A stretch of 64,000 nucleotides of DNA from Palsa-1447 sp964550715 (GCA_964550715.1 CAZKAH010000002.1:113030-177029), one strand, 5' to 3'; shown: positions 35,773-44,486, counted from the first letter of the stretch. Made by a program: numbers and translations. The notes: generated by a model from the letters alone, not told the origin.

Positions 35773-37022
35773 GCGCCCGCCAGCGGCCGCTTGCGGCGCG
35801 CGACCAGCAGCACGGCGAAGACCAGCGTCAGCAAGGCGGGCAGGACCGCGACGCGGCCGAGCGTCTCCAGGCCCGCGTTGGCCTGGATGTCCATCCAGAG
35901 CGAGGCTCCGCTGGTGCCGGGCGCGGCCGCGGCCAGCACCGCGGCCGATTGGCCGGCCGGCAGGCGGGAAGCGATCCCCTGGTCAAAAACCCGCCCCATC
36001 GCGGGCAGGACGAAGCTGACGCTGAGCATGCCCACACCCCCCATGATTGCGAGGCCCAGGGCGCCGGTCCGGGGGAAGGACTCGTTCACAAAACCGAGCA
36101 TCGTCGGCCAGAAGAAGCAGACGCCGAGGGCGAACACGGTAGCCGCCGCGAACAGCATGGAACCGTGGGCGTGGCTCATCGCGTAAAGGCCCGCGCAGCT
36201 CAGAATCGCGCTCACCAGCAGCATGCCGAGCGGGGACAGCCGGTGCACAAACGTCCCCGCGCACTGCCGGCCGACGGCCATCAGGCCGGTGATCCAGACC
36301 AGGACGAGGATGCCGGAAACTCCCGCATTGGTCAGGATGGCCGGGATCCACTGGTTGGGTCCGAGTTCGGTGGCGGCCGTCAGCAGCATGCAGGCGACCA
36401 TCAGGAGAAAGAGCGGGTGGACGCAGGCCTTGAACATCGAGCCGGTGGACACCCCCGTCTGGACGCGCTCGGTGGGAGGGAAGGTCTGGCCGAAGAAGGC
36501 GATGGCGTATCCGGCGAGCGGGATGGCCATGGTCGCGAACTGGTATTTCCATCCCAGGCCGGCCCGGCCGATGCCGTAGGCCAGGAGGCCGCCGATCACG
36601 ATGCCGCCCGGAAACCAGCTGTGGAAGTGATTGAGCTTCGTGGTCTTTTCGCCGGGATAGAGGGCCGCGATCAGGGGATTGCAGGCCGCCTCCACCGATC
36701 CGTTGGCGATGCCGAAGATGAGCGTCCCGGCGTAGAGGCTGGAGTAGTTCCAGGCGAAGATCGTGAGCAGGAGGCCGGCGAGGTGCCCCGCCAGGGCGAG
36801 CCCGACGATTTTGCCGAGACCGAGCACGTCGCAGAGCGGGCCGCCAAAGAGCATCGCCAGGGTGAAGCCCCAGAACGCGGTGCCATTGACCCAGCCGACC
36901 TGCTCGTTCGTGAGGTGGAATTCGGCCGCCCAGGCATCGGAAGCGGCGCCACGCAGGGCGAAGCTCATCGCCGTCACAATCAATGCCAGGCAGCTCGCCG
37001 TAAATAGGCGCGAAGGTTTCAT
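35769..37022 (-). CDS. MFS sugar permease, fucose-permease (FucP)-like
   Basis: This 417-residue protein has about 12 hydrophobic segments in the two-times-six pattern of the major facilitator superfamily. Motifs such as GWVNGTAFWGFTLAMLFGG, GIANGSVEAACNPLIAALYP and LNHFHSWFPGGIVIGG are those of the FucP/sugar-proton symporter branch. It would bring a monosaccharide such as L-fucose across the inner membrane after polymer breakdown outside. The gene is convergent with the Ldh2-family gene (four-base overlap). Its upstream region contains an inverted repeat, partly like the LacI-type site at 32143. The transported sugar is inferred. Confidence 0.85.
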   Translation of the reverse strand: MKPSRLFTASCLALIVTAMSFALRGAASDAWAAEFHLTNEQVGWVNGTAFWGFTLAMLFGGPLCDVLGLGKIVGLALAGHLAGLLLTIFAWNYSSLYAGTLIFGIANGSVEAACNPLIAALYPGEKTTKLNHFHSWFPGGIVIGGLLAYGIGRAGLGWKYQFATMAIPLAGYAIAFFGQTFPPTERVQTGVSTGSMFKACVHPLFLLMVACMLLTAATELGPNQWIPAILTNAGVSGILVLVWITGLMAVGRQCAGTFVHRLSPLGMLLVSAILSCAGLYAMSHAHGSMLFAAATVFALGVCFFWPTMLGFVNESFPRTGALGLAIMGGVGMLSVSFVLPAMGRVFDQGIASRLPAGQSAAVLAAAAPGTSGASLWMDIQANAGLETLGRVAVLPALLTLVFAVLLVARRKRPLAGA

Positions 37023-37078
37023 GGGGTAAGGGGTGGGAGTTGGTGCCGGACTGCCGGCCCGCGGACAAACCTGATTTT

Positions 37079-37146
37079 GCCTTACAGTCCGGGCGGCTGA
37101 CTATCCGCAAGATGCAAAGCCGTCCGCGGAATCCGGACTGTATAGC
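37079..37146. promoter_or_regulatory. Spaced inverted repeat upstream of the MFS permease
   Basis: GCCTTACAGTCCGG (37079-37092) is mirrored by CCGGACTGTATAGC (37133-37146), 12 of 14 positions complementary, 40 bases apart. It could be paired operator half-sites allowing looping or a large hairpin. TTACAGT in it also occurs in the complement of the palindrome at 32143-32155. AT-rich sequence to 37170 follows and may carry the promoter. Confidence 0.45.
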
Positions 37147-37194
37147 ATAAAATATGGAATTGTATATCGATACGCGTCCCGGGACGGGCTCGGG

Positions 37195-38052
37195 CTACTT
37201 GGCGTCCCTGTCATATATGCCAAGCGACCGGATCCAGATGTTGCGGAATCGCACCGGGTTCTTGTGCTCCTGCAGCTCTATAAAAACTTCCGGGGGATGC
37301 GGCGCGTGGTAGACCCCGAGGGATTTGTGCGGGATCCCGTTGATTCCATCGGTGGAGCCGAAGATTTCGCGGTGATTCTGCACGACCACGCCGTTCTGGA
37401 TCACGGTCACGGCGGCCTTCTTGACCAGCAGCCCGGCCTTGTCCCAAAGCGGCGACTCGAAGATGATGTCGTAGGTCTGCCACTGCCCGGGCGGCCGGGA
37501 GGAATTCACCAGCGGGGGCGTCTGGCCATAGATCGCGCCCGCCTGGCCGTCCGGATAGGTCGGATTGTCGTGGGAATCCAGGATCTGAATCTCATACATG
37601 CCGTTGATCAACACCCCGCTGTTGCCGCGATTCTGACCTTTCCCGTTGATTTTGAGCGGAGTTGCAAATTCCAGATGGAGTTGAAAATCCGGATAGACCT
37701 GTTTGGTCCGGAAGTGATGGTGCCCGTTGGCGGGGATCACCTCGATGGCGCCGTCAACGATCCGGGCGCTCAAGACTCCTCCATCGGCCGCCTCCCATTG
37801 GGAGAGATCCTTGCCGTCGAAAAGGACGGTGGCATCCGCCGGCGGAGCCGCCAGTTCGCTGAAGGACGCTCCCGGCGCCACCACCGGCGGCTGCGGACGC
37901 ATGCCGTCGTGGACATGCCACGGAGTCCCGGGAATGATCGCGGTCCCCTCGTCGGGCCCTCCCGGCTGGGCTTGGGACGCGGAGAATCCGGCGGCCGCCA
38001 GGAAAAAGCCAAATATAGTCAATCGGGGGGCACGAACGGGGGCAAAGGGCAT
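37195..38052 (-). CDS. Secreted DUF1080 (3-keto-disaccharide hydrolase-type) protein
   Basis: This 285-residue protein has a signal peptide (about 1-29, ending SASQAQ). A DUF1080/laminin-G-like jelly roll follows: TVLFDGKDLSQWEAADGG, FRTKQVYPDFQLHLEFATP, NSGVLINGMYEIQILDS, and the C-terminal RFRNIWIRSLG. DUF1080 domains are abundant in Verrucomicrobiota and Planctomycetota. Characterised members hydrolyse 3-keto-glycosides made by Gfo/Idh oxidoreductases; such an oxidoreductase gene is at 40217. The Met at 38052 is preferred because it begins the signal peptide. The gene is divergent from a second DUF1080 gene, 73 bases away. Confidence 0.85.
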   Translation of the reverse strand: MPFAPVRAPRLTIFGFFLAAAGFSASQAQPGGPDEGTAIIPGTPWHVHDGMRPQPPVVAPGASFSELAAPPADATVLFDGKDLSQWEAADGGVLSARIVDGAIEVIPANGHHHFRTKQVYPDFQLHLEFATPLKINGKGQNRGNSGVLINGMYEIQILDSHDNPTYPDGQAGAIYGQTPPLVNSSRPPGQWQTYDIIFESPLWDKAGLLVKKAAVTVIQNGVVVQNHREIFGSTDGINGIPHKSLGVYHAPHPPEVFIELQEHKNPVRFRNIWIRSLGIYDRDAK

Positions 38053-38089
38053 GGCCCCACCGTCCCCGATTCGCCGCGAGACTTCAAGA

Positions 38090-38100
38090 TTGCAATGCAA
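38090..38100. promoter_or_regulatory. Palindrome between the divergent DUF1080 genes
   Basis: TTGCA-A-TGCAA is a perfect 11-base inverted repeat with one central base, midway in the 73-base divergent gap. It is a possible shared operator. No promoter could be assigned. Confidence 0.4.
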
Positions 38101-38125
38101 GCGCCGGCATCGGTAGTGAGTCTAT

Positions 38126-39016
38126 ATGATTTACCCCCGTTGGTCATTCCTTGCGGGCGTGCTGCTGGCCGGTTCCTCCCTGCAGGCCGCCGATTCCATG
38201 CGTCCCCTCTTCAACGGCAAGGACCTGACCGGCTGGAGCATGTTCATGGCGGCGCCGCCGCCCGAAACCGATGTGCCCGGATTGAAGCGCGACGCGAAGG
38301 GCACCTACCTCGAGCCGATCGGCTTCGATCGCGACCCGCTCCATGTCTTCACCATCGAGGAGGTCGACGGCCAGCCCGCCATCCATGTGTCCGGCGCGGG
38401 CTTCGGCGTCATCTCGACCAAGGAATCGTTCGCCAATTTTCACGTCCGCCTGCAGGTGAAATGGGGCGAGAAAATCTGGGGCTACAAGCGGACGACCCAC
38501 GCCGCCCTTGATGCCGGCCTGCTCTATTTCGCGCGCGGCCCGGCGGGGATCGACCATCTGACCTGGCCCCGGTGCCTGGAATTCCAGATCCAGGTGCATG
38601 ATTTCGGCGACCTCTTCGCCCTGGGCATGACGGAGGGGAACGCGACCGCGCGCATCGAGCCGGAGACCTTCAACGGCCGGAACATCAAGGCGTACTACTA
38701 TGCCCCGGACGGGGTCATGACGACGTTCGTCGCGCGCGCCCCCATCGGCAATCGCTGCCGCCGCACGGTGGACGTCGAGAAGCCGCACGGCGAATGGAAC
38801 ACGCTCGACCTCTACTGCCTCGGCGACAGCAGCGTGCATGTCGTCAACGGCCAGGTGGTCAACCGGATCCAGCATGCCCGGATCCCCGGCGCCTCCGGCC
38901 TCGAGACCCTTGATTCCGGGAATATCTGCCTGCAGACCGAGGGCGGCGAGGTCTTCTACCGCCAGATCGAGATAGAGCCGATCACGGCCTACCCGGCGGG
39001 CATCGGGGCCCCCTGA
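38126..39016 (+). CDS. Secreted DUF1080-like protein
   Basis: This 296-residue protein has a signal peptide (about 1-21, ending SLQA). The DUF1080 opening motif MRPLFNGKDLTGWSMF is followed by strands typical of the fold (FANFHVRLQVKWGEK, DAGLLYFARG, LEFQIQVHDFGD) and a C-terminal QTEGGEVFYRQIEIEPI. It is probably a periplasmic glycoside-acting or carbohydrate-binding protein. It begins a tight three-gene operon with a sugar isomerase (2 bases apart) and a Gfo/Idh oxidoreductase (overlapping ATGA). This fits a 3-keto-glycoside route in which the oxidoreductase makes, and DUF1080 proteins cleave, a keto-sugar. Confidence 0.82.
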   Translation: MIYPRWSFLAGVLLAGSSLQAADSMRPLFNGKDLTGWSMFMAAPPPETDVPGLKRDAKGTYLEPIGFDRDPLHVFTIEEVDGQPAIHVSGAGFGVISTKESFANFHVRLQVKWGEKIWGYKRTTHAALDAGLLYFARGPAGIDHLTWPRCLEFQIQVHDFGDLFALGMTEGNATARIEPETFNGRNIKAYYYAPDGVMTTFVARAPIGNRCRRTVDVEKPHGEWNTLDLYCLGDSSVHVVNGQVVNRIQHARIPGASGLETLDSGNICLQTEGGEVFYRQIEIEPITAYPAGIGAP

Positions 39017-39018
39017 CC

Positions 39019-40220
39019 ATGCCCCGTCCGCTCACGCTCTTCACCGGCCAATGGGCCGACCTGCCGCTCGCGCAGCTCGCCCCCCTGGTCAAGCAGATGG
39101 GGTACGACGGAGTCGAGCTCGCCTGCTGGGGCGACCACTTCGACGTGGACCGGGCCATCGCCTCCCCGGCCTATCTCAAGGCCAAGTGGCAGCTGCTCCT
39201 CGACCACGGCCTCCAGTGCTTCGCCATCTCCAGCCATCTGGTCGGCCAGGCCGTCTGCGATCCAATCGATGAGCGCCATCGCGCCATCCTCCCGGCGGAT
39301 GTCTGGGGCGACGGCCGGCCGGAACAGGTCCGGCGGCGGGCTGCCGCCAAGATGATCCGGACGGGACGGGCCGCGCGGGCATTTTTTGACGCCCGGCCCG
39401 CGCGCAAAAGCGCGGCGGGCGGCTTTCCGGCGGTCGTCANNNNNNNNNNNNNNNNNNNNNNNNNNNNNNNNNNNNNNNNNNNNNNNNNNNNNNNNNNNNN
39501 NNNNNNNNNNNNNNNNNNNNNNNNNNNNNNNNNNNNNNNTTTGACGCCCGGCCCGCGCGCAAAAGCGCGGCGGGCGGCTTTCCGGCGGTCGTCAACGGCT
39601 TCACCGGCTCTTCGATCTGGCATGCCCTCTACGGTTTCCCCCCGACCTCCCCGGAATTCATCGAAAAGGGGTTTCGGGATTTCGCGGCGCGGTGGCTGCC
39701 CATCCTGCAGGCCTTCGACCGCGTCGGGGTCAATTTTGCGCTCGAGGTCCATCCCACGGAGATCGCGTTCGACCTCGCCTCGGCCCAGCGGGCCCTCGCC
39801 GCGGTCCGGAATCACCGCCGCTTCGGCTTCAACTACGATCCGTCCCATCTGGCCTACCAGGGGGTCGACTATGTGAAGTTCATCCGCGCGCTCGGCGCCC
39901 GCATCTTCCATGTCCATGTCAAGGACGCCTGGTGGGGCCACGGGGATGGCTCCGTCGGCGTTTTCGGTGGGCACACCGCCTTCGGGGATCCGCGCCGCTA
40001 CTGGGACTTCCGCTCGCCCGGCCGCGGCGACATCCGCTTCGAGGACGTGATGGTGGCGCTGAACGAGATCGGCTATCGCGGCCCCCTCTCGGTCGAGTGG
40101 GAGGACGGCCGGATGGATCGCCGGCATGGCGCCACGGAGGCCGCGGCCTTCGTCCGCCGGCTGGACTTCCCCCCCAATGACGCGGCCTTCGACGCCGCCT
40201 TTCGGCGCAAACGTCGATGA
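39019..40220 (+). CDS. Sugar phosphate isomerase/epimerase family TIM barrel (interrupted by an assembly gap)
   Basis: The 5' part (39019-39439) encodes the start of an IolE/xylose-isomerase-like barrel (MGYDGVELACWGDHFDVD, FAISSHLVGQAVCDP). The 3' part (39595-40220) encodes the rest: NGFTGSSIWH, FALEVHPTEIAFD, FNYDPSHLAYQGVDY, FHVHVKDAWWG and LSVEWEDGRMD, which hold the metal-binding Glu/Asp/His residues. Between them is a run of 100 N flanked by the same 55 bases on both sides. Merging the two copies restores one uninterrupted frame of 348 residues, so the gene is almost certainly intact. A stretch of about 15 residues (starting FDARPARKS) just before VVNGFTG looks longer than in usual homologues. 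The enzyme probably isomerises or epimerises a keto-sugar in the pathway of its neighbours. Confidence 0.85.
39385..39594. other. Assembly gap: 100 N between identical 55-base contig ends
   Basis: Bases 39385-39439 and 39540-39594 are identical (begin TTTGACGCCC, end CGGTCGTCA) and enclose N at 39440-39539. The 55-base identity is a contig overlap, not a biological repeat. Confidence 0.95.
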
Positions 40221-41374
40221 TCCGACGCAAACTTCGCTTCGGCATGATCGGCGGCGGGCGGGGCGCGTTCATCGGCGCCGTGCACCGGCTGGCGGCGGCC
40301 ATGGACGGCAAGGCCGAGCTTGTGGCTGGAGCCTTCTCCGCCGAGCCGGCGCGGTCCCGCGCCTCCGGGAAGGATCTTTTCCTCGATCCGGGCCGGGTTT
40401 ACGGGACCTACCGGGAAATGGCGCGCGCGGAGGCGGCGCGGCCGCCGGCCGAGCGGCTCGATTTCGTCGTCATCGTCACTCCGAACCACGCGCATTTTCC
40501 GATCGCGCGCCTGTTTCTCGAGGCCGGCTTCAACGTCGTCTGCGACAAGCCGGTGACCCTGACCCTCGCCCAGGCCAAGCAGCTGCGGAGAATCGTCCAT
40601 CGGACCCGGAAAGTCTTTGTCCTGACCCACAACTATACCGGCAACGTCATGGTCAAGCAGGCCCGGGAACTCGTCCGGTCCGGGCGCCTCGGAACCGTCC
40701 GCAAGGTTGTGGTGGAATATCCCCAGGGCTGGCTCAGCACCAAGCTCGAGGACACCGGCCAGAAGCAGGCCAGCTGGCGCGCCGATCCGAAGAAAAGCGG
40801 AGCGGCCAACTGCCTCGGCGACATCGGCACCCACGCGGAAAACCTGGCCCGTTACATCACCGGCCTGCGGATTAGGGAACTTTGCGCCGACCTGACCCGT
40901 TTCGTCCCGGGCCGGAAGCTGGATGACGACGGGAACATCCTCGTCCGCTACGAGGGCGGAGCCAAGGGCGTGCTGCACGCCTCCCAGATCAGCGTCGGGG
41001 AGGAGAACAATCTCAATATCCGGATCTATGGCACGAAGGCCGGCCTGGAATGGCACCAGGAGCATCCCAACGAGCTCATCGTCAAATACCCGGACCGCCC
41101 CGCCGAAGTCTGGCGGCGCGGCAACGCCTATGTGGACGCGCCCGCCCGGCGCTTCGCCCGGATTCCCGCGGGACATCCCGAGGGATACCTCGAGGCCTTC
41201 GGCAACATTTACCTGGAGGCCTTCCGCGCGATCGGCGCCGAGCGGGAAGGCCGGCGGCCGCGTTCGGGGCTCGACTTCCCCACCATCGAGGATGGCGTCG
41301 AGGGCATGGCCTTCATTGACGCCGCGGTGCGGAGTTCGGAGGCGGGCGGCCGCTGGAAGCGGTTGAATCGATAG
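40217..41374 (+). CDS. Gfo/Idh/MocA family oxidoreductase
   Basis: This 385-residue protein has an N-terminal Rossmann fold (RFGMIGGGRGAFIGAVHR), the family motif CDKPVTLTL in place of the common EKP, and the catalytic-region motif GDIGTHAENLARYITG. A C-terminal alpha/beta sheet domain follows (NLNIRIYGTKAGLEWHQEHP). It is NAD(P)-dependent, oxidising or reducing a sugar hydroxyl. Family members in similar loci oxidise the 3-OH of glycosides. No export signal is visible. It overlaps the isomerase gene (ATGA at 40217-40220) and is the third gene of the operon starting at 38126. The substrate is not determined by sequence. Confidence 0.9.
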   Translation: MIRRKLRFGMIGGGRGAFIGAVHRLAAAMDGKAELVAGAFSAEPARSRASGKDLFLDPGRVYGTYREMARAEAARPPAERLDFVVIVTPNHAHFPIARLFLEAGFNVVCDKPVTLTLAQAKQLRRIVHRTRKVFVLTHNYTGNVMVKQARELVRSGRLGTVRKVVVEYPQGWLSTKLEDTGQKQASWRADPKKSGAANCLGDIGTHAENLARYITGLRIRELCADLTRFVPGRKLDDDGNILVRYEGGAKGVLHASQISVGEENNLNIRIYGTKAGLEWHQEHPNELIVKYPDRPAEVWRRGNAYVDAPARRFARIPAGHPEGYLEAFGNIYLEAFRAIGAEREGRRPRSGLDFPTIEDGVEGMAFIDAAVRSSEAGGRWKRLNR

Positions 41375-41411
41375 CGCAGCGGGCGCTCCCCTTCGCCCGC
41401 CCTCGCGCCGA

Positions 41412-43049
41412 CTAGGCGCGGATCACGCCTGCGATCTTGAGCGCGATGGCGTGCTCGCTGGGTAGTTGTTCCGGCAATCGGACCGCCAGCCCTCCTTCGG
41501 TCTGCGACCAGGCGAGCGGGCCGCCCTGGCCGAGCAGGGTCACGGCGGCGACCCGGCGCCCATCGAGCTGGGGCGACCGGGTGGAGAGGCTGGTCAGGAG
41601 CGCCTGGCCGCCGGCCGGCCGGCCAAGCAGGAAGGCGTAGAGGATGCCGTCCTTCGTTGTGAACCGAACATCCCGTGCCGTGAGCGGGGCCCGGTTGTCC
41701 CGCGCGCCGGAGGATCGTGTGGCACCCGGCGATGTGTCCGGGATGGGAGGCCGCATCTTAAACACGCTCGTGTCGCGCACGGTGCCCTCCACGCTTGGTC
41801 CCTCTCCGCAGACCTTCCACGGTCGGGTTCCGTAAATGCCCTCGCCGTGGGCCGCCATCCACGTGGTGATCTCGGCGATGATCCCCATTTCTGTGGAATC
41901 GAGGGTGCCGTCCGATCTCAGCGGGAAATTCAGCAGCAGGGTGCCGTTGCGGCTGACGACATCGACCAGCAGGTCGATGCACTGCTTGGGCGTCCGATAG
42001 CGGGCTTCCCGGTCATAGTGCCAGCCGGCGACGCACGTGTCGGTCTGGAACGGATTGGGCCAGATGCCCTCCGCAATGCCGCGCTCGAAGTCCAGCACCG
42101 CGGTTCCCTCCTGGCAGTCCTCCAAGCCCTTGCTCGTATAGACAGCCTCGACCCTGCCGTCGTGCCATTGCGCGCTGCGGTTGTAGAGGTGCGCCACGAG
42201 CTTCAGGCCGTAGCGCTCGAACCGGATCACGCCGTCATGGTACATGAGGTCCGGCTGGAGCTGGTCGATGAGGTCCTGGAGGCGCAGCAGGTACTGCTGC
42301 TTCCAGGATTCCGGGACCTGGCTGACATCGCCGGGCTGCGGGGCCGGCACGTGCCGCGGATGATAAAGATCGGCGTACCGCGGATCGTTGCCGTCGTAGG
42401 GGACGCCGGCCAGCGGGCCGGCGTGGTCGCTCCCAAAGCAGGTCGACATCCACTCGTAGCTCGCGTGCAGGTGCTGGCTCACGCCAAAGCGCAGGCCCTG
42501 CTTCACCGCCGCATCCTTGAACATTTGCGCGATGTTCTTCCTCGGCCCGGTGGCCACCGCGTTCCACCGCGGCTGGTGACGGGAATTCCAGAGGTCGAAA
42601 TTGTCGTGGTGCACCCCCATGCTCACGAAATACTTTGCCCCCGCCTTCCGGTAGAGTCGCAAGAGGTAGTCCGGGTCGAAATTCTCGGCCTTCCAGGTGG
42701 GGATGACGTCCTTGTAGCCGAACTTCGAGGGGTGCCCGTAGGTCTTGACGTGATAGTCGTACTGCCGGTGACCCTGGATGTACATGTTTCGGGCATACCA
42801 ATCTCCCACTTCGGGAGCCGATTCCGGACCCCAATGCGCCCAGATGCCGAACTTGGCGTCGCGCAGCCAGTCCGGACACCGGTAAGCCCGGAGCGATTCC
42901 CGCGTCGGCTCAAACGGACCGGGCGCGATGGGATAGGCGTCGGTCGGGGCCGCCAGCGCCCGCGATGCCCAGCCCGGCGCGGTCAGCCCGGCGCCCGTCG
43001 CCAGGGCGGACGTCTTGAGAAAGGTGCGTCGGGAAAACGGAGTCTTCAT
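41412..43049 (-). CDS. Tat-exported alpha-L-fucosidase (GH29)
   Basis: This 545-residue protein begins with a twin-arginine signal (FSRRTFLKTSALATGAG, cleavage near ALA at about 34). The catalytic barrel shows GH29 signatures: KFGIWAHWGPESAPEVGDWYARNMY, YFVSMGVHHDNFDLWNS, and DLMYHDGVIRFE with the probable nucleophile Asp. Later GTLLLNFPLRSDGTLD and the C-terminal beta domain are also typical. It releases terminal L-fucose from glycans outside the cytoplasm. The fucose-permease-like transporter at 35769 supports this. A DapA-like exported protein gene lies 36 bases upstream on the same strand, so the two are probably cotranscribed. Confidence 0.9.
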   Translation of the reverse strand: MKTPFSRRTFLKTSALATGAGLTAPGWASRALAAPTDAYPIAPGPFEPTRESLRAYRCPDWLRDAKFGIWAHWGPESAPEVGDWYARNMYIQGHRQYDYHVKTYGHPSKFGYKDVIPTWKAENFDPDYLLRLYRKAGAKYFVSMGVHHDNFDLWNSRHQPRWNAVATGPRKNIAQMFKDAAVKQGLRFGVSQHLHASYEWMSTCFGSDHAGPLAGVPYDGNDPRYADLYHPRHVPAPQPGDVSQVPESWKQQYLLRLQDLIDQLQPDLMYHDGVIRFERYGLKLVAHLYNRSAQWHDGRVEAVYTSKGLEDCQEGTAVLDFERGIAEGIWPNPFQTDTCVAGWHYDREARYRTPKQCIDLLVDVVSRNGTLLLNFPLRSDGTLDSTEMGIIAEITTWMAAHGEGIYGTRPWKVCGEGPSVEGTVRDTSVFKMRPPIPDTSPGATRSSGARDNRAPLTARDVRFTTKDGILYAFLLGRPAGGQALLTSLSTRSPQLDGRRVAAVTLLGQGGPLAWSQTEGGLAVRLPEQLPSEHAIALKIAGVIRA

Positions 43050-43085
43050 GGCAGCGATGGGGCGCGACCGGCCCCCTCTTCGATC

Positions 43086-44189
43086 CTAGGCCCGCAGATA
43101 CGGCTTGAGATATTCGTCCAGGGCTTTCCGGATGAATTTCTTTTGCGCCTCCGATACCGGCGCGCCGCGGCCGCCCCCGCCGGCAGCGCCGCCGCCGCGG
43201 CTTCCGCCCTCCGGCCGGGCTTCCGGCTCCATGGGTTGCGGCCGGGATTTCGTCGTCTCTTTGAAGACGCCGCGGGCGACCATCAGGTATTCGGCCGCGC
43301 CGGGGATGGTGGCAAACGCCTGGACCCGGCCGAACATGTCGAACGCGTCCTGCTTCCGGCCGGCCCAGTAGAGCTCCATCACCTGCTGCAGGAGATCGGA
43401 AAATTGCGGGGTCGGACACAGGCCGACAAACCCGAGCGGGAGTTCCTGCAGAAGCAGGTTTCCGGTGCCGCCGCCCGCCGCCCAGACCGCCAGCTTGTCG
43501 CCGGTCCGCCGGCGCAGTTCGGCGATGCGTTTCAGGGGATCTCCCACCTCGTCCTTGGTCGCCTTCATGGTCGGGACCTCCTGGAACAACCGGATCATGA
43601 GATCCACGCTGATGGTGCCTCGCGTCTGGACGACGAGCGGCAGGTCCGTCGCCGCACCGATCGCCTTGTAGTAGTCGACCACCAGCTGGTCGCTGACATT
43701 CCACCCGTTGTTCGGCGGGATGGCGACGATCGCATCCGCCCCATGGGCGGCCGCATGCTTCGCATAGCCGACGGAAATCGCCGTATCCCAGGCGGTGTTC
43801 TGCACCGCAATGGCCATCGCGGCCTTGCCGCCCTGGCCGGCGGCCAGGATGGTCTCCGCGCCCTCCCGGCGCTCGGCATCCGAGAGGGTCGACCAGCTGC
43901 TGGCAAACACCGGCCAAATCATCCCGCCAAGTTGACCGCGATTGCAGAACCGGACCTCGGCCGCGAGCGCGTCGGTGTCCAATTTGTTGTCCGCGGTGAA
44001 GGGCGTCTCCAGGATGGGATACAACCCCCGCAACGGCTTGCCGCTCGGGGTAACCACGCTGGCGTCCCCGGCCTCCGCCGCCTCTGCCCGGCTCGAGAGT
44101 CGCAGGGCGCCGGCGCCGAGAAGCAGGGTGCCCGCGGACCGCAGAAATGCGCGCCGGTTCAGGTCATTCTCCGATTCATTTCCATCCAT
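43086..44189 (-). CDS. Tat-exported dihydrodipicolinate synthase/aldolase-family protein
   Basis: This 367-residue protein has a twin-arginine leader (LNRRAFLRSAGTLLLGAG, cleavage near AEA at 38). A DapA-type TIM barrel follows: RGLYPILETPFTADNKLD, GADAIVAIPPNNGW, and a probable Schiff-base lysine in ATKDEVGDP. The tyrosine of the usual YN motif is not seen; the matching strand reads LPLVVQTRGT. The C terminus carries a Gly/Arg-rich linker and a helical tail. Family aldolases and lyases (DapA, NanA, keto-deoxy-sugar aldolases) are cytoplasmic, so the Tat signal and missing Tyr suggest a changed role, perhaps binding or a different lyase reaction. It is paired with the GH29 gene. Confidence 0.8.
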   Translation of the reverse strand: MDGNESENDLNRRAFLRSAGTLLLGAGALRLSSRAEAAEAGDASVVTPSGKPLRGLYPILETPFTADNKLDTDALAAEVRFCNRGQLGGMIWPVFASSWSTLSDAERREGAETILAAGQGGKAAMAIAVQNTAWDTAISVGYAKHAAAHGADAIVAIPPNNGWNVSDQLVVDYYKAIGAATDLPLVVQTRGTISVDLMIRLFQEVPTMKATKDEVGDPLKRIAELRRRTGDKLAVWAAGGGTGNLLLQELPLGFVGLCPTPQFSDLLQQVMELYWAGRKQDAFDMFGRVQAFATIPGAAEYLMVARGVFKETTKSRPQPMEPEARPEGGSRGGGAAGGGGRGAPVSEAQKKFIRKALDEYLKPYLRA

Positions 44190-44239
44190 GATGTCGATCC
44201 TCGCTCTTTGGGGTTAACTGCCGGGGGAATAGGGCCAGG

Positions 44240-44449
44240 GTGGCTCTTGATGAGCCTCACTATGATGGCAACACGTTTATCCGCACCGGTCCAANNNNNN
44301 NNNNNNNNNNNNNNNNNNNNNNNNNNNNNNNNNNNNNNNNNNNNNNNNNNNNNNNNNNNNNNNNNNNNNNNNNNNNNNNNNNNNNNNNNNNNNNGTGGCT
44401 CTTGATGAGCCTCACTATGATGGCAACACGTTTATCCGCACCGGTCCAA
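44240..44449. other. Assembly gap: 100 N between identical 55-base contig ends
   Basis: Bases 44240-44294 and 44395-44449 are identical (begin GTGGCTCTTG, end GGTCCAA) around N at 44295-44394. Collapsing them leaves an ordinary intergenic region of about 142 bases between the DapA-like gene and the SDR gene. Confidence 0.95.
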
Positions 44450-44452
44450 AAG

Positions 44453-44473
44453 CCGAGGAGGATCAAACCTCGG
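44453..44473. repeat. REP-like hairpin copy (dispersed repeat family)
   Basis: CCGAGG (44453-44458), 9-base loop AGGATCAAA, CCTCGG (44468-44473), then TTGTTC. It is the best-paired member of the family also seen at 51602, 55815, 58172, 58844 and 61784, and lies 13 bases after the 3' end of the SDR gene. Confidence 0.6.
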
Positions 44474-44486
44474 TTGTTCCGCCGGC

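Noticed and set aside
44240..44449. Apparent 55-base direct repeat around the gap
   Set aside because: The copies flank N and match the contig-overlap pattern of two other gaps, so it is not a biological repeat or insertion-site duplication.
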